Positions 50,945-60,545 of a DNA stretch of 64,000 nt are shown piece after piece. Position 1 is the stretch's first letter. Each line of letters opens with the position of its first letter. The DNA lies in the NCBI RefSeq assembly GCF_017356035.1, contig NZ_JAFIQX010000006.1:62001-126000 (forward strand). The letters run 5' to 3'. Origin of the DNA: Longitalea luteola (GTDB taxonomy: Bacteria; Bacteroidota; Bacteroidia; Chitinophagales; Chitinophagaceae). Position numbers and translations under genes: made by a program. The notes below the pieces were generated by a model that saw only the letters and a program-made list of their open reading frames with translations, did not search any database and was not told the DNA's origin.

Positions 50945-53425
50945 ATGACTGACCAATTATTAGGAATAACGGTTTCTGATTCGTTTAAAAAAATGAACCA
51001 TATAGCGCAGGCAATTGCCCGCGAGCATATGCATCCGCATATAGCACCACCCCATTTGTTAAAAGCACTACTGCATAAAGATGCCGGATTGCAATCCCTG
51101 TTAAAGCAACTGGATAAAGACATTTATTATATGGAAGAATGGGCGGATGTGCGGCTGGAATCGCTGCCAAAAGCTACCCGCCTCGATGATACGCTTACCG
51201 CCGATGAGCCGGTAAAAGCCGTGATGGAGGAAGCCGATACCATCCGGCTGATGACAGGCAGCAATGAACTGGAGACGCTGCATGTACTGGCAGCACTGAG
51301 CACCCCCGGCGTTGGATTCAGCTATGAGCAGTTGAAAACCTTTCCCGTTCAGCGGCAGGAACTGTTACAGCAGTCCGTTGCAGCTACAAGCCTGAATGCG
51401 ATCACCGGTAGTTTGCCAACCAATGGTAAGGCAAAGCAAAGCAATCACCAGGCTTTATTGAAATATTGTACACATAAAAATGAACGCGCCAAAGCAGGTA
51501 AGATCGATCCCATTACGGGGCGCGATAAAGAGATCAGGGCGATGGCGGAGATCCTGGGCCGCCGTTCAAAACCCAATGTATTGATCATTGGCGAACCAGG
51601 TGTTGGCAAATCGGCTTTGGTAGATGGATTTACACTGGCCATAGAACAAAAGAAAGTACCACGCTTTCTCGAAAATGCCCAGGTGTTCGAGCTGGATAAC
51701 GGCGCACTGGCAGCAGGCGCTTCGTATAAAGGCGAAGTGGAAGAGCGATTGAAGAATATTATCCAGGAAGTGAAACAATTTGACAAGGCCATCCTGTTCA
51801 TTGATGAAATGCATGTGCTGATGGATAAGCAGGGCGCCATGGCCGGCGCCGCCAATTTATTAAAACCCGAACTGGCGCGAGGCGAGCTCACCGTTATTGG
51901 CGCTACCACACTGGAAGAATACCGCAAGCATATTGAAAAAGATGAAGCATTTGCCCGGCGCTTTGATGTAATACAGGTGGAGGAACCCGATGCAGCCACC
52001 ACGTTCCGGATGATGCAAATGATCATGCCGCATTACAGTAAACACCACGCAATAGCCATCGACGAAGAAACGCTTCATGACACCATTCGCCTGGCAAAGC
52101 GCTATGTAAAAGACCGTCGCCTGCCCGATGCCGCTATTGACCTGGCCGATCATTCCATGGCAGCCCTTCGGCTTGCCCGCGATACCGGTAAACAGGTGGT
52201 GGAAGAAATGAAAGCGGCTTTTGATGACATGAACAAAGAACCGGAAAAATATATTGCCGACGATTGGAAATGGCATTACAACCAGCTGCGGAACAAGATA
52301 AGCCCCATATTATGGGCGGCCCTACAGGCAGAAGCGGATCCTATGCAAATGACGGACGCAGCTGAGATCATCGCTTACCTGACTATGGCTTATGACTCGT
52401 TGTCGATAATGGCTGCCGATGACCGCCAGACATTGCATAATACCGATGTGGCAGCCATCGTTGCGCATAAAACCGGTATTCCCATTGGTAAGGTACAGGC
52501 GCAGGAAAAAGAGCGCTTATTGAAAATGGAGGAGATACTGAAACAACGGGTGGTAGGGCAGGATCATGCCATCAGATCTATCAGCGAGGCCATTCTCGAA
52601 TCGAGAGCAGGTTTGGGTAAACCCGGTCAACCCATTGGTTCCTTCTTCTTCCTTGGGCCTACCGGTACCGGTAAAACGGAGCTGGCCAAAGCCCTGGCTG
52701 ATTTCCTGTTCCAGGATGAAGCGTCTATGATCCGCTTCGATATGTCGGAGTTCAAGGAAGAACATTCCGCCGCCTTGTTATACGGCGCACCGCCCGGATA
52801 TGTTGGCTATGAAGAGGGCGGTCTGTTGATCAACAAGATCAGGCAGCAACCGTATTCCGTAGTCCTTTTTGATGAAATTGAAAAAGCCCATCAGTCGGTC
52901 TTCGATATCTTTTTACAGATCATGGATGAAGGCAAACTGCACGACAAGCTGGGGAAGGAGGGCGATTTCTCCAATGCGCTGATCATCTTTACCTCTAACA
53001 TCGGCAGTCAATATGTGGTAGATTCGTTTAACAAAAAACAGGTTCCATCTTCTACCCAGCTGATGGAGATCATGAGCAATTATTTCAGGCCAGAGTTCCT
53101 GGGCCGGTTAACGGAGATCTGTCCGTTTGCACCGATGACCAATGAGATGGTTGAACGCATCCTCAACATTCAATTACGTGGTTTATACAGTTCACTCGAT
53201 AAACAGGGTATTATATTGCAATTGACGGATGCGGCTAAAAAACATTTAGCCTTGTTAGGCTTTGCACCGCAATACGGGGCGCGGCCACTGGCGGGTGTTA
53301 TCCGCAATAATCTGCGGCGTCCATTGTCCCGCAAGATCATCAGCGGAGAAGCAGGCGCCAATGGAGCAGCTGCCTTGACCCTCGATGTAGATACCAACGG
53401 CAATTTTGAATGGAAGGGTGCATAA
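50945..53425 (+). CDS. tssH: T6SS sheath-recycling ATPase TssH (ClpV-like)
   Basis: 826 residues with two AAA+ domains: Walker A1 GEPGVGKS at 216-223 and Walker A2 GPTGTGKT at 571-578, with Walker B ILFIDEMH near 280 and VVLFDEIEKAH near 640. The N-terminal Clp_N domain (about 1-140) has IAREHMHPHIAPPHLLKALL. A coiled-coil M-type insert is short (about 410-440). This is a ClpB/ClpV-type unfoldase; the position in the T6SS locus makes ClpV, which disassembles the contracted sheath, the natural call over the ClpB chaperone. Confidence 0.92.
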   Translation: MTDQLLGITVSDSFKKMNHIAQAIAREHMHPHIAPPHLLKALLHKDAGLQSLLKQLDKDIYYMEEWADVRLESLPKATRLDDTLTADEPVKAVMEEADTIRLMTGSNELETLHVLAALSTPGVGFSYEQLKTFPVQRQELLQQSVAATSLNAITGSLPTNGKAKQSNHQALLKYCTHKNERAKAGKIDPITGRDKEIRAMAEILGRRSKPNVLIIGEPGVGKSALVDGFTLAIEQKKVPRFLENAQVFELDNGALAAGASYKGEVEERLKNIIQEVKQFDKAILFIDEMHVLMDKQGAMAGAANLLKPELARGELTVIGATTLEEYRKHIEKDEAFARRFDVIQVEEPDAATTFRMMQMIMPHYSKHHAIAIDEETLHDTIRLAKRYVKDRRLPDAAIDLADHSMAALRLARDTGKQVVEEMKAAFDDMNKEPEKYIADDWKWHYNQLRNKISPILWAALQAEADPMQMTDAAEIIAYLTMAYDSLSIMAADDRQTLHNTDVAAIVAHKTGIPIGKVQAQEKERLLKMEEILKQRVVGQDHAIRSISEAILESRAGLGKPGQPIGSFFFLGPTGTGKTELAKALADFLFQDEASMIRFDMSEFKEEHSAALLYGAPPGYVGYEEGGLLINKIRQQPYSVVLFDEIEKAHQSVFDIFLQIMDEGKLHDKLGKEGDFSNALIIFTSNIGSQYVVDSFNKKQVPSSTQLMEIMSNYFRPEFLGRLTEICPFAPMTNEMVERILNIQLRGLYSSLDKQGIILQLTDAAKKHLALLGFAPQYGARPLAGVIRNNLRRPLSRKIISGEAGANGAAALTLDVDTNGNFEWKGA

Positions 53426-53800
53426 GCATACTAAGTATAGTCGAAAAATTATCTTTTGTGATAATGTGAATAACTAACAGCCATGGCAGTCTCAAAAGAA
53501 TACGCTTGAATGCAACATTAATTTTATATGAATTGTCACCGTTACTAACGCAAATAAGTAAATTTATTTATCCATGTTAACGGTTGATTGAAAGGATGTT
53601 CACGAGAGTGTTTTTACGCAAAGGTTACTGGGGATTTTTAATGAAATGTTTGTTCTTTACATTTTTGGATTGAAATTTGTAAAAAGCTTCAGGAATTTTT
53701 TGTCTGATATCCAATCCATAAACCCCGGTTTCTTCGTAAATTATATTCGATTGTTCGTTACGGAAAGCCAGTCTTAATCTGAAAACCAAAAATATCTATC
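53426..53800. promoter_or_regulatory. Gap between tssH and tssB, likely promoter region
   Basis: 375 AT-rich bases without ORF. TATATTCG at about 53747-53754 resembles the TAxxTTTG box; it lies about 50 bases before tssB. Its size suggests that tssB-tssC-hcp have their own promoter. Nothing else is assignable. Confidence 0.35.
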
Positions 53801-54253
53801 ATGAGCATTGAACCTTATGGAATTGGTGGCACGGAAGTAAAAACAGATGCCTTCGAAGCCTTTGCAGACATTCCTCAGAACCGCGTTTTGCTGGCGGAAA
53901 AACTCACCTTCGACCCTCCTGTTAAACCTGTTATTGTTGAAGGTTTGACCAGCATCGATGATGTTTTCGAAAATTACAAACCCAAAGTGGATATGACCTT
54001 TGAAACGGAAGACGGCGCCATGCGCCGGGAAACGCTTCATTTCAAAAGTTTGTCTGACTTTGGCGCGAAGGGGATCATAGCCCAAAGTGAATACCTGGGC
54101 GATGTGAATATGCAGCAATTGCAATATCAAAAGATCATCAAGCAATTAAAAAGCAACAAACTGCTGAAACAGGCGCTCGCCAATCCTGAAACAAAAGAGC
54201 ATATTATAAAAGCTTTGCAGTCGCTTATACAGGAGCTTGACTCAGCCAGGTAA
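53801..54253 (+). CDS. tssB: T6SS contractile sheath small subunit TssB
   Basis: 150 residues. VKTDAFEAFADIPQNRVLLAEKLTF and the segment DVFENYKPKVDMTFETEDGAMRRETLHFKSLSDFG are typical of TssB (VipA). The C-terminal helix KQLKSNKLLKQAL interlocks with TssC. It is 43 bases upstream of tssC and presumably cotranscribed with it. Confidence 0.93.
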   Translation: MSIEPYGIGGTEVKTDAFEAFADIPQNRVLLAEKLTFDPPVKPVIVEGLTSIDDVFENYKPKVDMTFETEDGAMRRETLHFKSLSDFGAKGIIAQSEYLGDVNMQQLQYQKIIKQLKSNKLLKQALANPETKEHIIKALQSLIQELDSAR

Positions 54254-54296
54254 CACCCGTATTTCTTATTTATCTGTTTATCATTAAATCGTTATC

Positions 54297-55670
54297 ATGA
54301 GTACTGAATCCATTAAACCCGCCCAGCAAACGGCTCTTAAGGAAAACCTGCAACCGGTTGAACAACTGGAAAACAGTGTACAGGGCCTTGCCAAATTCGG
54401 TGGATTTGATCTGCTGGAATCAGCTATCGATGCTGTGCAAAATATCAATCCCGAAAGAAAGGCAAGGAAAAAGATCTTCCTTGAAGAGAACAGTAAAAAA
54501 GAAGAGCGCACGGCGCTTAAGAAAACACTGAAGCTGTGGCTGGATGTACTGCAAAGCGCTGATGATCCTGCTGACATGATCCAGACCTGTAATGAAAGGT
54601 CAGAACAGGCCAGCCAGGTATTGAAAAAGAACCTGAAAGCAGCTGTTAAAGAAACCGAGCAGCTGGAAAGATCCTACCGGGCTGTAGCCCTCTTCTTCAA
54701 GAACACCGAAAGCCTGAAAGTTAAAAATGTGTCGGTGGTAAATGCCGATCCCGACCAGTTAAGGGATCTCGACAATACCCGCTTCATCGATGCTATACAC
54801 AACGAACTGGTTGATAACTATGACCGGCTCGATCTGCGCAATAATTACAGCATTCTTATTCTGCCCGGTTATCTCGGCAGCAATAAAGTAGTAGAGAAAT
54901 GGGCCAGGATCGCTTACGAGAATAAAGTAATGCTCGTTACCGATTTTGAAGACCTGGATACTCCGGATGATGTAATGGAATTGTTCGAAGCAGCCAACCT
55001 TACCGGTGGCGATCCTTATCGTTCCAATGTGATCATGACCTGTAACTGGCTGGTTGGCCGTGGCCGTTTTGCGGAAATAGGCGAGGAAGACGACCTGATG
55101 GTTCCTCCCTCCGCTGCGCTGGCCGGCAAGATCTACAATACGCTGATGTCGCAGGTAACAGCCGGTAAAAAATTCGGTGGTATCAATGAAGTGGATGGCG
55201 TACGCTTCGATCTGAAGAAAAGTGAGATCGCCAGCCTCGAGAAACTGGGGCTCATCCCAATGGTAAAAGAATACGGCAAGGTAATGGCCTTCTCTGCCAA
55301 AACCCTGTTCAATGGCGATAATCTCGGCTTGCAAACTTACTCAGTAGTGCGGGTGTTTGATTACGTTACAAAAGTGATGATGGACTTCCTGAACCGTCGT
55401 GCTTTTGAGAACTTTAATTCCTCTACCCGGAAGGAATTGAACGGCCAGATCGTTAAATTCCTCGATGGCATTACTGGTCCCAATAAATTGATTGAAAACT
55501 TTACCATCAAGCGGTTTGAGCAGGACCCTGTTCAGAAAGACCGCATTTACCTCGACATTCATATGAAACCGTATTTTCCCGCAAAAACCTTCATGATCAA
55601 GTTAGAGGGGCAGAAGGGAGACGATGCCGACAAAACGGAATGGTCTTCTAAATACGAGCAGGATAAATAA
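54297..55670 (+). CDS. tssC: T6SS contractile sheath large subunit TssC
   Basis: 457 residues. After a helical N-terminus the TssC core is recognisable: NEVMxxDxEDLDTPDDVMELFEA-like segment, DPYRSNVIMTCNWLVGRGRF, and the late RRAFENFNSSTRKELNGQIVKFLDGITG. The C-terminal strand that joins TssB, KDRIYLDIHMKPYFPAKTFMIKLEG, is intact. With TssB it forms the sheath whose contraction drives secretion. A 436-base gap then precedes the Hcp genes. Confidence 0.93.
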   Translation: MSTESIKPAQQTALKENLQPVEQLENSVQGLAKFGGFDLLESAIDAVQNINPERKARKKIFLEENSKKEERTALKKTLKLWLDVLQSADDPADMIQTCNERSEQASQVLKKNLKAAVKETEQLERSYRAVALFFKNTESLKVKNVSVVNADPDQLRDLDNTRFIDAIHNELVDNYDRLDLRNNYSILILPGYLGSNKVVEKWARIAYENKVMLVTDFEDLDTPDDVMELFEAANLTGGDPYRSNVIMTCNWLVGRGRFAEIGEEDDLMVPPSAALAGKIYNTLMSQVTAGKKFGGINEVDGVRFDLKKSEIASLEKLGLIPMVKEYGKVMAFSAKTLFNGDNLGLQTYSVVRVFDYVTKVMMDFLNRRAFENFNSSTRKELNGQIVKFLDGITGPNKLIENFTIKRFEQDPVQKDRIYLDIHMKPYFPAKTFMIKLEGQKGDDADKTEWSSKYEQDK

Positions 55671-56106
55671 TCCTGAGTGCATTCGATGTATCGGATGATT
55701 AGCTATACATCGTGTATTCTGAGTATAGGTATAGTTCCAAGTTTCAAAATCCATCCTAACACCCCCAAACGGCAACCCTGTTCCCTTGAGTCACCTCAAT
55801 GGATAACCTATTCTGTAGTAGCAAGTAACAGTGTCATTATTAAATGATGCTGCATGGAGTCTATTTGCATCGCCGTTTTAACTCCACGGTTAACACCATT
55901 TAAGACCCTCAGCACATGTCCGCCGCTGGCGGATGCCGTGCAGATCGAAGGATCCAGGGTCAGGCTTAGCGATAAGCGCACGTTCACCTATAGCGGATAG
56001 CTTACACGCAGGTCACTGGCAACGCCTGCCGGCATTGCCAACAGGGATCGTTTTTTTTTATTTTTTGGTCTATATACCATTTTTTTAAACATCAAAACCA
56101 TTAATT
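55671..56106. promoter_or_regulatory. Gap between tssC and the first hcp gene
   Basis: 436 bases, no ORF. Contains a small hairpin TCCGCC-GCT-GGCGGA at 55919-55933 and T-rich tracts around 56049-56090, including TTTTTTGGTCTATATACC, a plausible but not consensus promoter for the hcp pair. Separate high-level expression of Hcp would fit its structural role. Confidence 0.35.
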
Positions 56107-56493
56107 ATGTCTTTCAAAGCCAAATTGAAAGTTGCCGGAAAAGAAGTCAATGTTCTTGCATGTACCTATGCATTGAAACAGGAAACCGATGCAACTGGGC
56201 GTCCTTCTTCTATCACCCGTGGTGGAAAGATCACCCTGACCGTTGAGTCAACCGGAGATACTACAAACTTCGAGTGGATGATCAACAACTTCGAACGCAA
56301 AGATGGTTCTATCGTATTCATCAAACGGGATACCGATGCCACCCTGAAAGAACTGAAGTTTACAGAAGCTTACCTGGTAGAGTACCGCGAAAACTTCGAC
56401 GGCTCCAACGATAGCCCTGTAACTGAAACTTTCACGCTGAGCGCAAAGACCATTGAAGTAGGTAGTGGCAAGCATGAAAACGAGTGGGTATAA
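56107..56493 (+). CDS. tssD: T6SS inner-tube protein Hcp (TssD), first copy
   Basis: 128 residues. Bacteroidota-type Hcp: MSFKAKLKVAGKEVNVLACTYALKQ, GGKITLTVESTGDT, and FTEAYLVEYRENFDGSNDSPV, ending in a beta strand and ETFTLSAKTIEV. It stacks as hexameric rings inside the sheath. It is closely similar in layout to the second copy 110 bases downstream, and a strong hairpin separates them. Confidence 0.9.
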   Translation: MSFKAKLKVAGKEVNVLACTYALKQETDATGRPSSITRGGKITLTVESTGDTTNFEWMINNFERKDGSIVFIKRDTDATLKELKFTEAYLVEYRENFDGSNDSPVTETFTLSAKTIEVGSGKHENEWV

Positions 56494-56523
56494 TAAAAAT
56501 ATCATCACCAGTAAGTAAGGAAC

Positions 56524-56556
56524 GCCATTCATCCCGGAACTACCGGGGTGAATGGC
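56524..56556 (+). terminator. Strong hairpin between the two hcp genes
   Basis: GCCATTCATCCCGG pairs with CCGGGGTGAATGGC over 14 positions (one G-U), loop AACTA. No T run follows, so it looks more like an RNA stability or partial-attenuation hairpin than a full terminator. It could set a higher level for the first hcp than for the second. Confidence 0.7.
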
Positions 56557-56603
56557 CCCTTCCATAAAAGCCATGTTAATCCTAAAACACTAATCAATTT
56601 TCT

Positions 56604-56993
56604 ATGTCTTTTGTTGCAAAACTTTCGTTAGATGGCGATGAGATGAATATTCTGCATTGTGCATTTCGCTTTACCCAGGCTACCGATGGAACGGGCAAAC
56701 CGACCGCCATTCCACAAGGCGGCGCTGTGACCCTCGTTGTAGAAAGCAATGGCAATACCGGATTATTTGATTGGATGGTTAGTCCAACCCAAACCAAAAG
56801 CGGCACCATTACTTTTTATCGCCGGGATAATATGAGCAAATTGAAGACCCTGCAGTTTGCTGATGCGCATTGTGTGGATTATTACGAAACCTATGATCAT
56901 AACAGTGATAGCCCAATGCAGGTGCAGATAACACTCAGCGCCAAGGAAGTGAAGTTGAACGAATCGAAATTCAAAAACAACTGGCCGCAGTGA
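56604..56993 (+). CDS. tssD: T6SS inner-tube protein Hcp (TssD), second copy
   Basis: 129 residues: MSFVAKLSLDGDEMNILHCAFRFTQ, GGAVTLVVESNGNT, FADAHCVDYYETYDHNSDSPM, LSAKEVKLNESKFKNNW. It is the same fold as the first copy but clearly diverged, so it may fit a different VgrG or carry a different cargo inside the tube. It precedes vgrG after a 169-base gap with repeats. Confidence 0.9.
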   Translation: MSFVAKLSLDGDEMNILHCAFRFTQATDGTGKPTAIPQGGAVTLVVESNGNTGLFDWMVSPTQTKSGTITFYRRDNMSKLKTLQFADAHCVDYYETYDHNSDSPMQVQITLSAKEVKLNESKFKNNWPQ

Positions 56994-56999
56994 CAAGGC

Positions 57000-57130
57000 G
57001 CAAGGCTCAGGGCTTGAACCTAAAGGCTGAACGCTTAAGGCGAAAGGCAGAAGGCAAATTCCCGATTCATTGTCTGCTTGCATTAGCACATCAGCCCATT
57101 AGCAGATTAGCACAATAGTATTAGCATATT
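57000..57130. repeat. Two adjacent arrays before vgrG
   Basis: CTGAAGG/CTTAAGG-type units at 57003-57057 (family of 1039-1182), then ATTAGCAC/ATCAGCCC-type units at 57074-57125 (family of 45252 and 46251). They fill the gap from the second hcp to vgrG. Confidence 0.7.
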
Positions 57131-57162
57131 GACCAATAACCATAAACGACATAACATTTTTT

Positions 57163-58986
57163 ATGGCCCAACTAATTAGTAGCAATATAACCATTGCCGG
57201 AACTCCTATTAAACAAATTACCTCTTTTCAGCTCACCCAGAATATTTTTGACCACCACTATTTCCGGCTTGTATGTCCTGCTGAATCCCTGGATGGACTG
57301 GAAGGCGGCATGTTACAATCTTCCCGCAACCTCATTGGTGGTGTATTACAGGCTTCATTCAGCACCCCCGGCGCCGGAAACGGATTGCAGTTCAGGGGCA
57401 TTGTGATGCAGGTAGAAGCCGACCGTTTCAGCGGTCACACAGGCAATATCATTATCTCCGGAACCAGTCCCACCATTGTACTGGATAATGGTCCCCACTG
57501 CAAAAGCTGGGAGAAAAAAGCCATCAAGAACATTGCCCAGGATGTATTAAAACATTTTCCGCAAAACCTGCTGCAACCGCAGATCTCGCCAACGTACCCG
57601 GAAACATTGGCCTATATGGTCCAATACAAACAAACTGCCTGGCAATTCCTCTCTTTCCTCTGCGCCAACTATGGCGAATGGCTTTTCTACGATGGCAACC
57701 AACTGCAGATAGGCGCGCCCAAACCGTCGGAAGCAACGGCCCTCACCTTTGGCAGCAATATCAGCCGCTTCAGCATGGCGCTGCAGGTGCAACCGGCCAA
57801 CAGCCAGATGATGGCTTATGATTACCTGAACCATGAAGTATATAACAGTACGCCGCAAAGCATTGAAAGCAAAGCCGGCCTCAACGACCTGGGACGTCAT
57901 GTGCTACAGGCCAGTAACAATGTGTATGCTACCCAGCCGAAATTCTGGAATAACCAGTTTGTAAGCAATAAAAAACAACTGGATGATGCCATCAACATCC
58001 GTACGGCTATGCAAAGCAGTAATACGGTTCGCTTTACCGGCAGCAGCCAGCATCCCGGCGTGAAGATCGGCAGCAACATAAATGTTCAGGGCCGTAACCT
58101 GTACAACCAGTCGGGTGAAAACTACGGCGAGTACACCGTGCTTTCCATCAACCATTATTTCGATGGGCACGGCAATTACAACAACGACTTTACCGCCGTT
58201 CCCGCCGGCATAAAAGTACCGCCGGTGAAAGCAGGCGCCATGCCGCATTCTGAAACACAAAGCGGAATCGTAACCGATAACCATGATCCGAAAGGACTGG
58301 GCCGCGTACGGGTTAAATTCCACTGGATGAATGGAACGGAAAAAACACCGTGGATCAGGGTTACCAGTCCACACGGCGGTGGGGGCAAAGGCATGTTCTT
58401 CATTCCCGAAGTAGGTGAAGAAGTGATCGTAGGATTTGAAGGCGATAGTCCTACCAAACCATATATAATAGGAACAGTATATCATGGCAAAGCCAGCAAT
58501 AGCTTCAGCAACGGCGGCAATGATGTAAAAGCCCTGCAAACCCGCAGCGGCAATAAAGTGGTCATGAACGACGCAGACGGCAGTGTATTCATCGAAGATA
58601 AAGACGGTAATAGCATTTTGCTCGACGGCGCCGGTAACATCACTGTGAAGGCGAATAAAAAAATATGGATCGATGCCAAGGAAGAAATAAAGTTTACTAC
58701 AAAGAATATGATAATTGATGTGGAAGAAGAGATCAAAGTAGATGCAAAGACCCTTACGGGTACCCTCACCGATGTGTGTACCTGGAATGGCCTGAATGAA
58801 ATGACGATCCATTCCGACAAAGTAGCCAATATGACTTCCGGCAATGTAGCAAACATGTATAGTAAGAACATGGCCATTGTAAGCGGCGATAAACATGTAA
58901 GCGTCGATTCGTCGGAAGGCCAGGTTGCCATAGATGGTAAATTAACCACCTGCGTTGTTGGAGGACAGGTATTGATCAATTGCTAA
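57163..58986 (+). CDS. tssI: T6SS spike protein VgrG (TssI)
   Basis: 607 residues. N-terminal gp27-like domains (ITSFQLTQNIFDHHYFRLVCP), then the gp5-like OB domain with SGIVTDNHDPKGLGRVRVKFHW and FFIPEVGEEVIVGFEGDSPTKPYIIGTVYHG (about residues 370-445), then a repetitive beta-helix needle (NKVVMNDADGSVFIEDKDGNSI, ANKKIWIDAKEEIKFTT). The tip ends VGGQVLINC with no extra effector domain, so it needs a PAAR-type cap, likely from the RHS protein downstream. First gene of a probable VgrG-adaptor-effector unit. Confidence 0.92.
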   Translation: MAQLISSNITIAGTPIKQITSFQLTQNIFDHHYFRLVCPAESLDGLEGGMLQSSRNLIGGVLQASFSTPGAGNGLQFRGIVMQVEADRFSGHTGNIIISGTSPTIVLDNGPHCKSWEKKAIKNIAQDVLKHFPQNLLQPQISPTYPETLAYMVQYKQTAWQFLSFLCANYGEWLFYDGNQLQIGAPKPSEATALTFGSNISRFSMALQVQPANSQMMAYDYLNHEVYNSTPQSIESKAGLNDLGRHVLQASNNVYATQPKFWNNQFVSNKKQLDDAINIRTAMQSSNTVRFTGSSQHPGVKIGSNINVQGRNLYNQSGENYGEYTVLSINHYFDGHGNYNNDFTAVPAGIKVPPVKAGAMPHSETQSGIVTDNHDPKGLGRVRVKFHWMNGTEKTPWIRVTSPHGGGGKGMFFIPEVGEEVIVGFEGDSPTKPYIIGTVYHGKASNSFSNGGNDVKALQTRSGNKVVMNDADGSVFIEDKDGNSILLDGAGNITVKANKKIWIDAKEEIKFTTKNMIIDVEEEIKVDAKTLTGTLTDVCTWNGLNEMTIHSDKVANMTSGNVANMYSKNMAIVSGDKHVSVDSSEGQVAIDGKLTTCVVGGQVLINC

Positions 58987-59138
58987 ACTTATATAGTTCG
59001 CCGCAGCATGCAACCATGCTAAAGGCCGGAAAATATTTTAGTTGTTGTAATTCTTCATCCTGATATGCATTTGGATGGTCTGGATCTCAGCAACTAAAAT
59101 AATTTCTGTGTAATGGCGTCAGCACAAAACATTTATCT

Positions 59139-60506
59139 ATGAATGAGCATAATCCCATAACCATCCGCATCGATGAGATGGTGAAGGTGTGGAATAACAA
59201 TGTTCAGCCTCAACACACCCTTATCCGCTGGATGCTGAAACCGGAAGACCATCGCATGTACGAAGGATTTTGCCGGCTCGAAGCATCTCCGCATGGAAAA
59301 CTCGATAACCTGTTTGTATTCTTTTATACACCATTTACATCCCTGAAAACCTATAGCCATGACCTCATTGAAAACTGGCTGCAGGAATATGATGATCCAA
59401 AACAAATACAGCTGCTCGAAAAAGCAGGAATAAAAACAGCCTGGGATCTAACGCCGTTCCGGCAGGCAGTGGAAGAAAAGAACTATGCTGACTGCGACAG
59501 GTTGTTGCCGGCCATGATCCAGTCTTATAAGAACTGGATCGGCCAACCCAACACCCCTTTTGTGTTCAGTGTATTGCCTAAGCAATTGAACAGTCTGCAA
59601 CAATTTCAGCAATGGCTGCAGCAGTGGATGGAACAACCCAGGGAGCCGGGAATGCAGTTGTTGGTATTTGATCACGTAGACGGCAATTTCTGGGGTAAAG
59701 TGTTTGAAGAATACGACGGTTATACCGTTACGCTGAAACATGATCTGCGCATGCAGGATGCCATCAGGCAGATCGCAACCGCAGGGGCAGCTACCGACCC
59801 CTATGCATTTTTCCGTAAATGTATGTTTGAGATGGGAGCGGCTGCCAGCAAAAAAAATAAAGCCGGTGTAAATGAGTGGGGCAAAAAAGCCATTGAAAGT
59901 AGTAAAAAGACCGGCGACAAAAGTCTGCTGGCCACGGCTTACATCACCTATGCCGGCATGTTGTTCAATTTTAAAGACCATGAGCTCATAAACGAGCTGC
60001 TCGATACCGGCATCAGGTTGTGTAAACAGGAAATTGCCGCGGGCAATGAATCTATCAAGTCCATGCTCCTGCAATATTATACGTACAAAGGAGCCGATTG
60101 CCAGATCCAGAAAGAAAGAAAAGAAGCCCTCGAGTGGTTTATGAAAGCAGGAGATGAAGCGGTAGCATTTGGTTTTCCCACGCAGGCAGTATCTGCCTAT
60201 TATAAGGCCTGGGTATTTGCCGACTACAAGAACTGGCAGGAAGAAAAATTACAGGCCAGCCGGCAGGCACTACAACTCACCAACCGTTTGACCACAGATG
60301 AAATACAGGCTTCAGAATATCCTTTCATGGCCTATGACTATACGAAACAAAAGCAGGATGTGGAAGACGAACTGGCAGCAACGGTTACCGGCAAAATGAT
60401 CGAAGCGTATGGTAATGACTGGCAAAAGACCATTGAGGAACTGAAGCAGAATTATACAAAGAAAAAGATCAGACAGGCGAACGCCGGGGAGATCACAGTT
60501 CAATAA
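59139..60506 (+). CDS. Unknown protein of the VgrG-RHS unit, TPR-like C-terminus
   Basis: 455 residues, family not recognised. The first 200 residues are mixed alpha/beta (FVFFYTPFTSLKTYSHDLIENWLQE, LNSLQQFQQWLQQWMEQ). From about 225 on it is a run of paired helices with A/G/Y spacing (LLATAYITYAGMLFNF, LLQYYTYKGADCQIQKERKEALEWFMKAG, AVSAYYKAWVFADYKNWQEEKL), which looks like a TPR-type solenoid. No signal peptide or catalytic motif. Its place between vgrG and the RHS gene suggests an adaptor or chaperone that loads the toxin onto VgrG; this is inference. Confidence 0.65.
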   Translation: MNEHNPITIRIDEMVKVWNNNVQPQHTLIRWMLKPEDHRMYEGFCRLEASPHGKLDNLFVFFYTPFTSLKTYSHDLIENWLQEYDDPKQIQLLEKAGIKTAWDLTPFRQAVEEKNYADCDRLLPAMIQSYKNWIGQPNTPFVFSVLPKQLNSLQQFQQWLQQWMEQPREPGMQLLVFDHVDGNFWGKVFEEYDGYTVTLKHDLRMQDAIRQIATAGAATDPYAFFRKCMFEMGAAASKKNKAGVNEWGKKAIESSKKTGDKSLLATAYITYAGMLFNFKDHELINELLDTGIRLCKQEIAAGNESIKSMLLQYYTYKGADCQIQKERKEALEWFMKAGDEAVAFGFPTQAVSAYYKAWVFADYKNWQEEKLQASRQALQLTNRLTTDEIQASEYPFMAYDYTKQKQDVEDELAATVTGKMIEAYGNDWQKTIEELKQNYTKKKIRQANAGEITVQ

Positions 60507-60545
60507 AGCCCGGCACAGAACAACATTATCCACTAAAAAACCAAT

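Noticed and set aside
10070-57130. Tandem arrays considered as CRISPR
   Set aside because: Units are 7-8 bp and contiguous without unique spacers of regular length; no cas genes are present.
57904-58896. 330-codon minus-strand ORF inside vgrG
   Set aside because: Antisense shadow of vgrG; its composition is that expected from the reverse of a biased coding strand.
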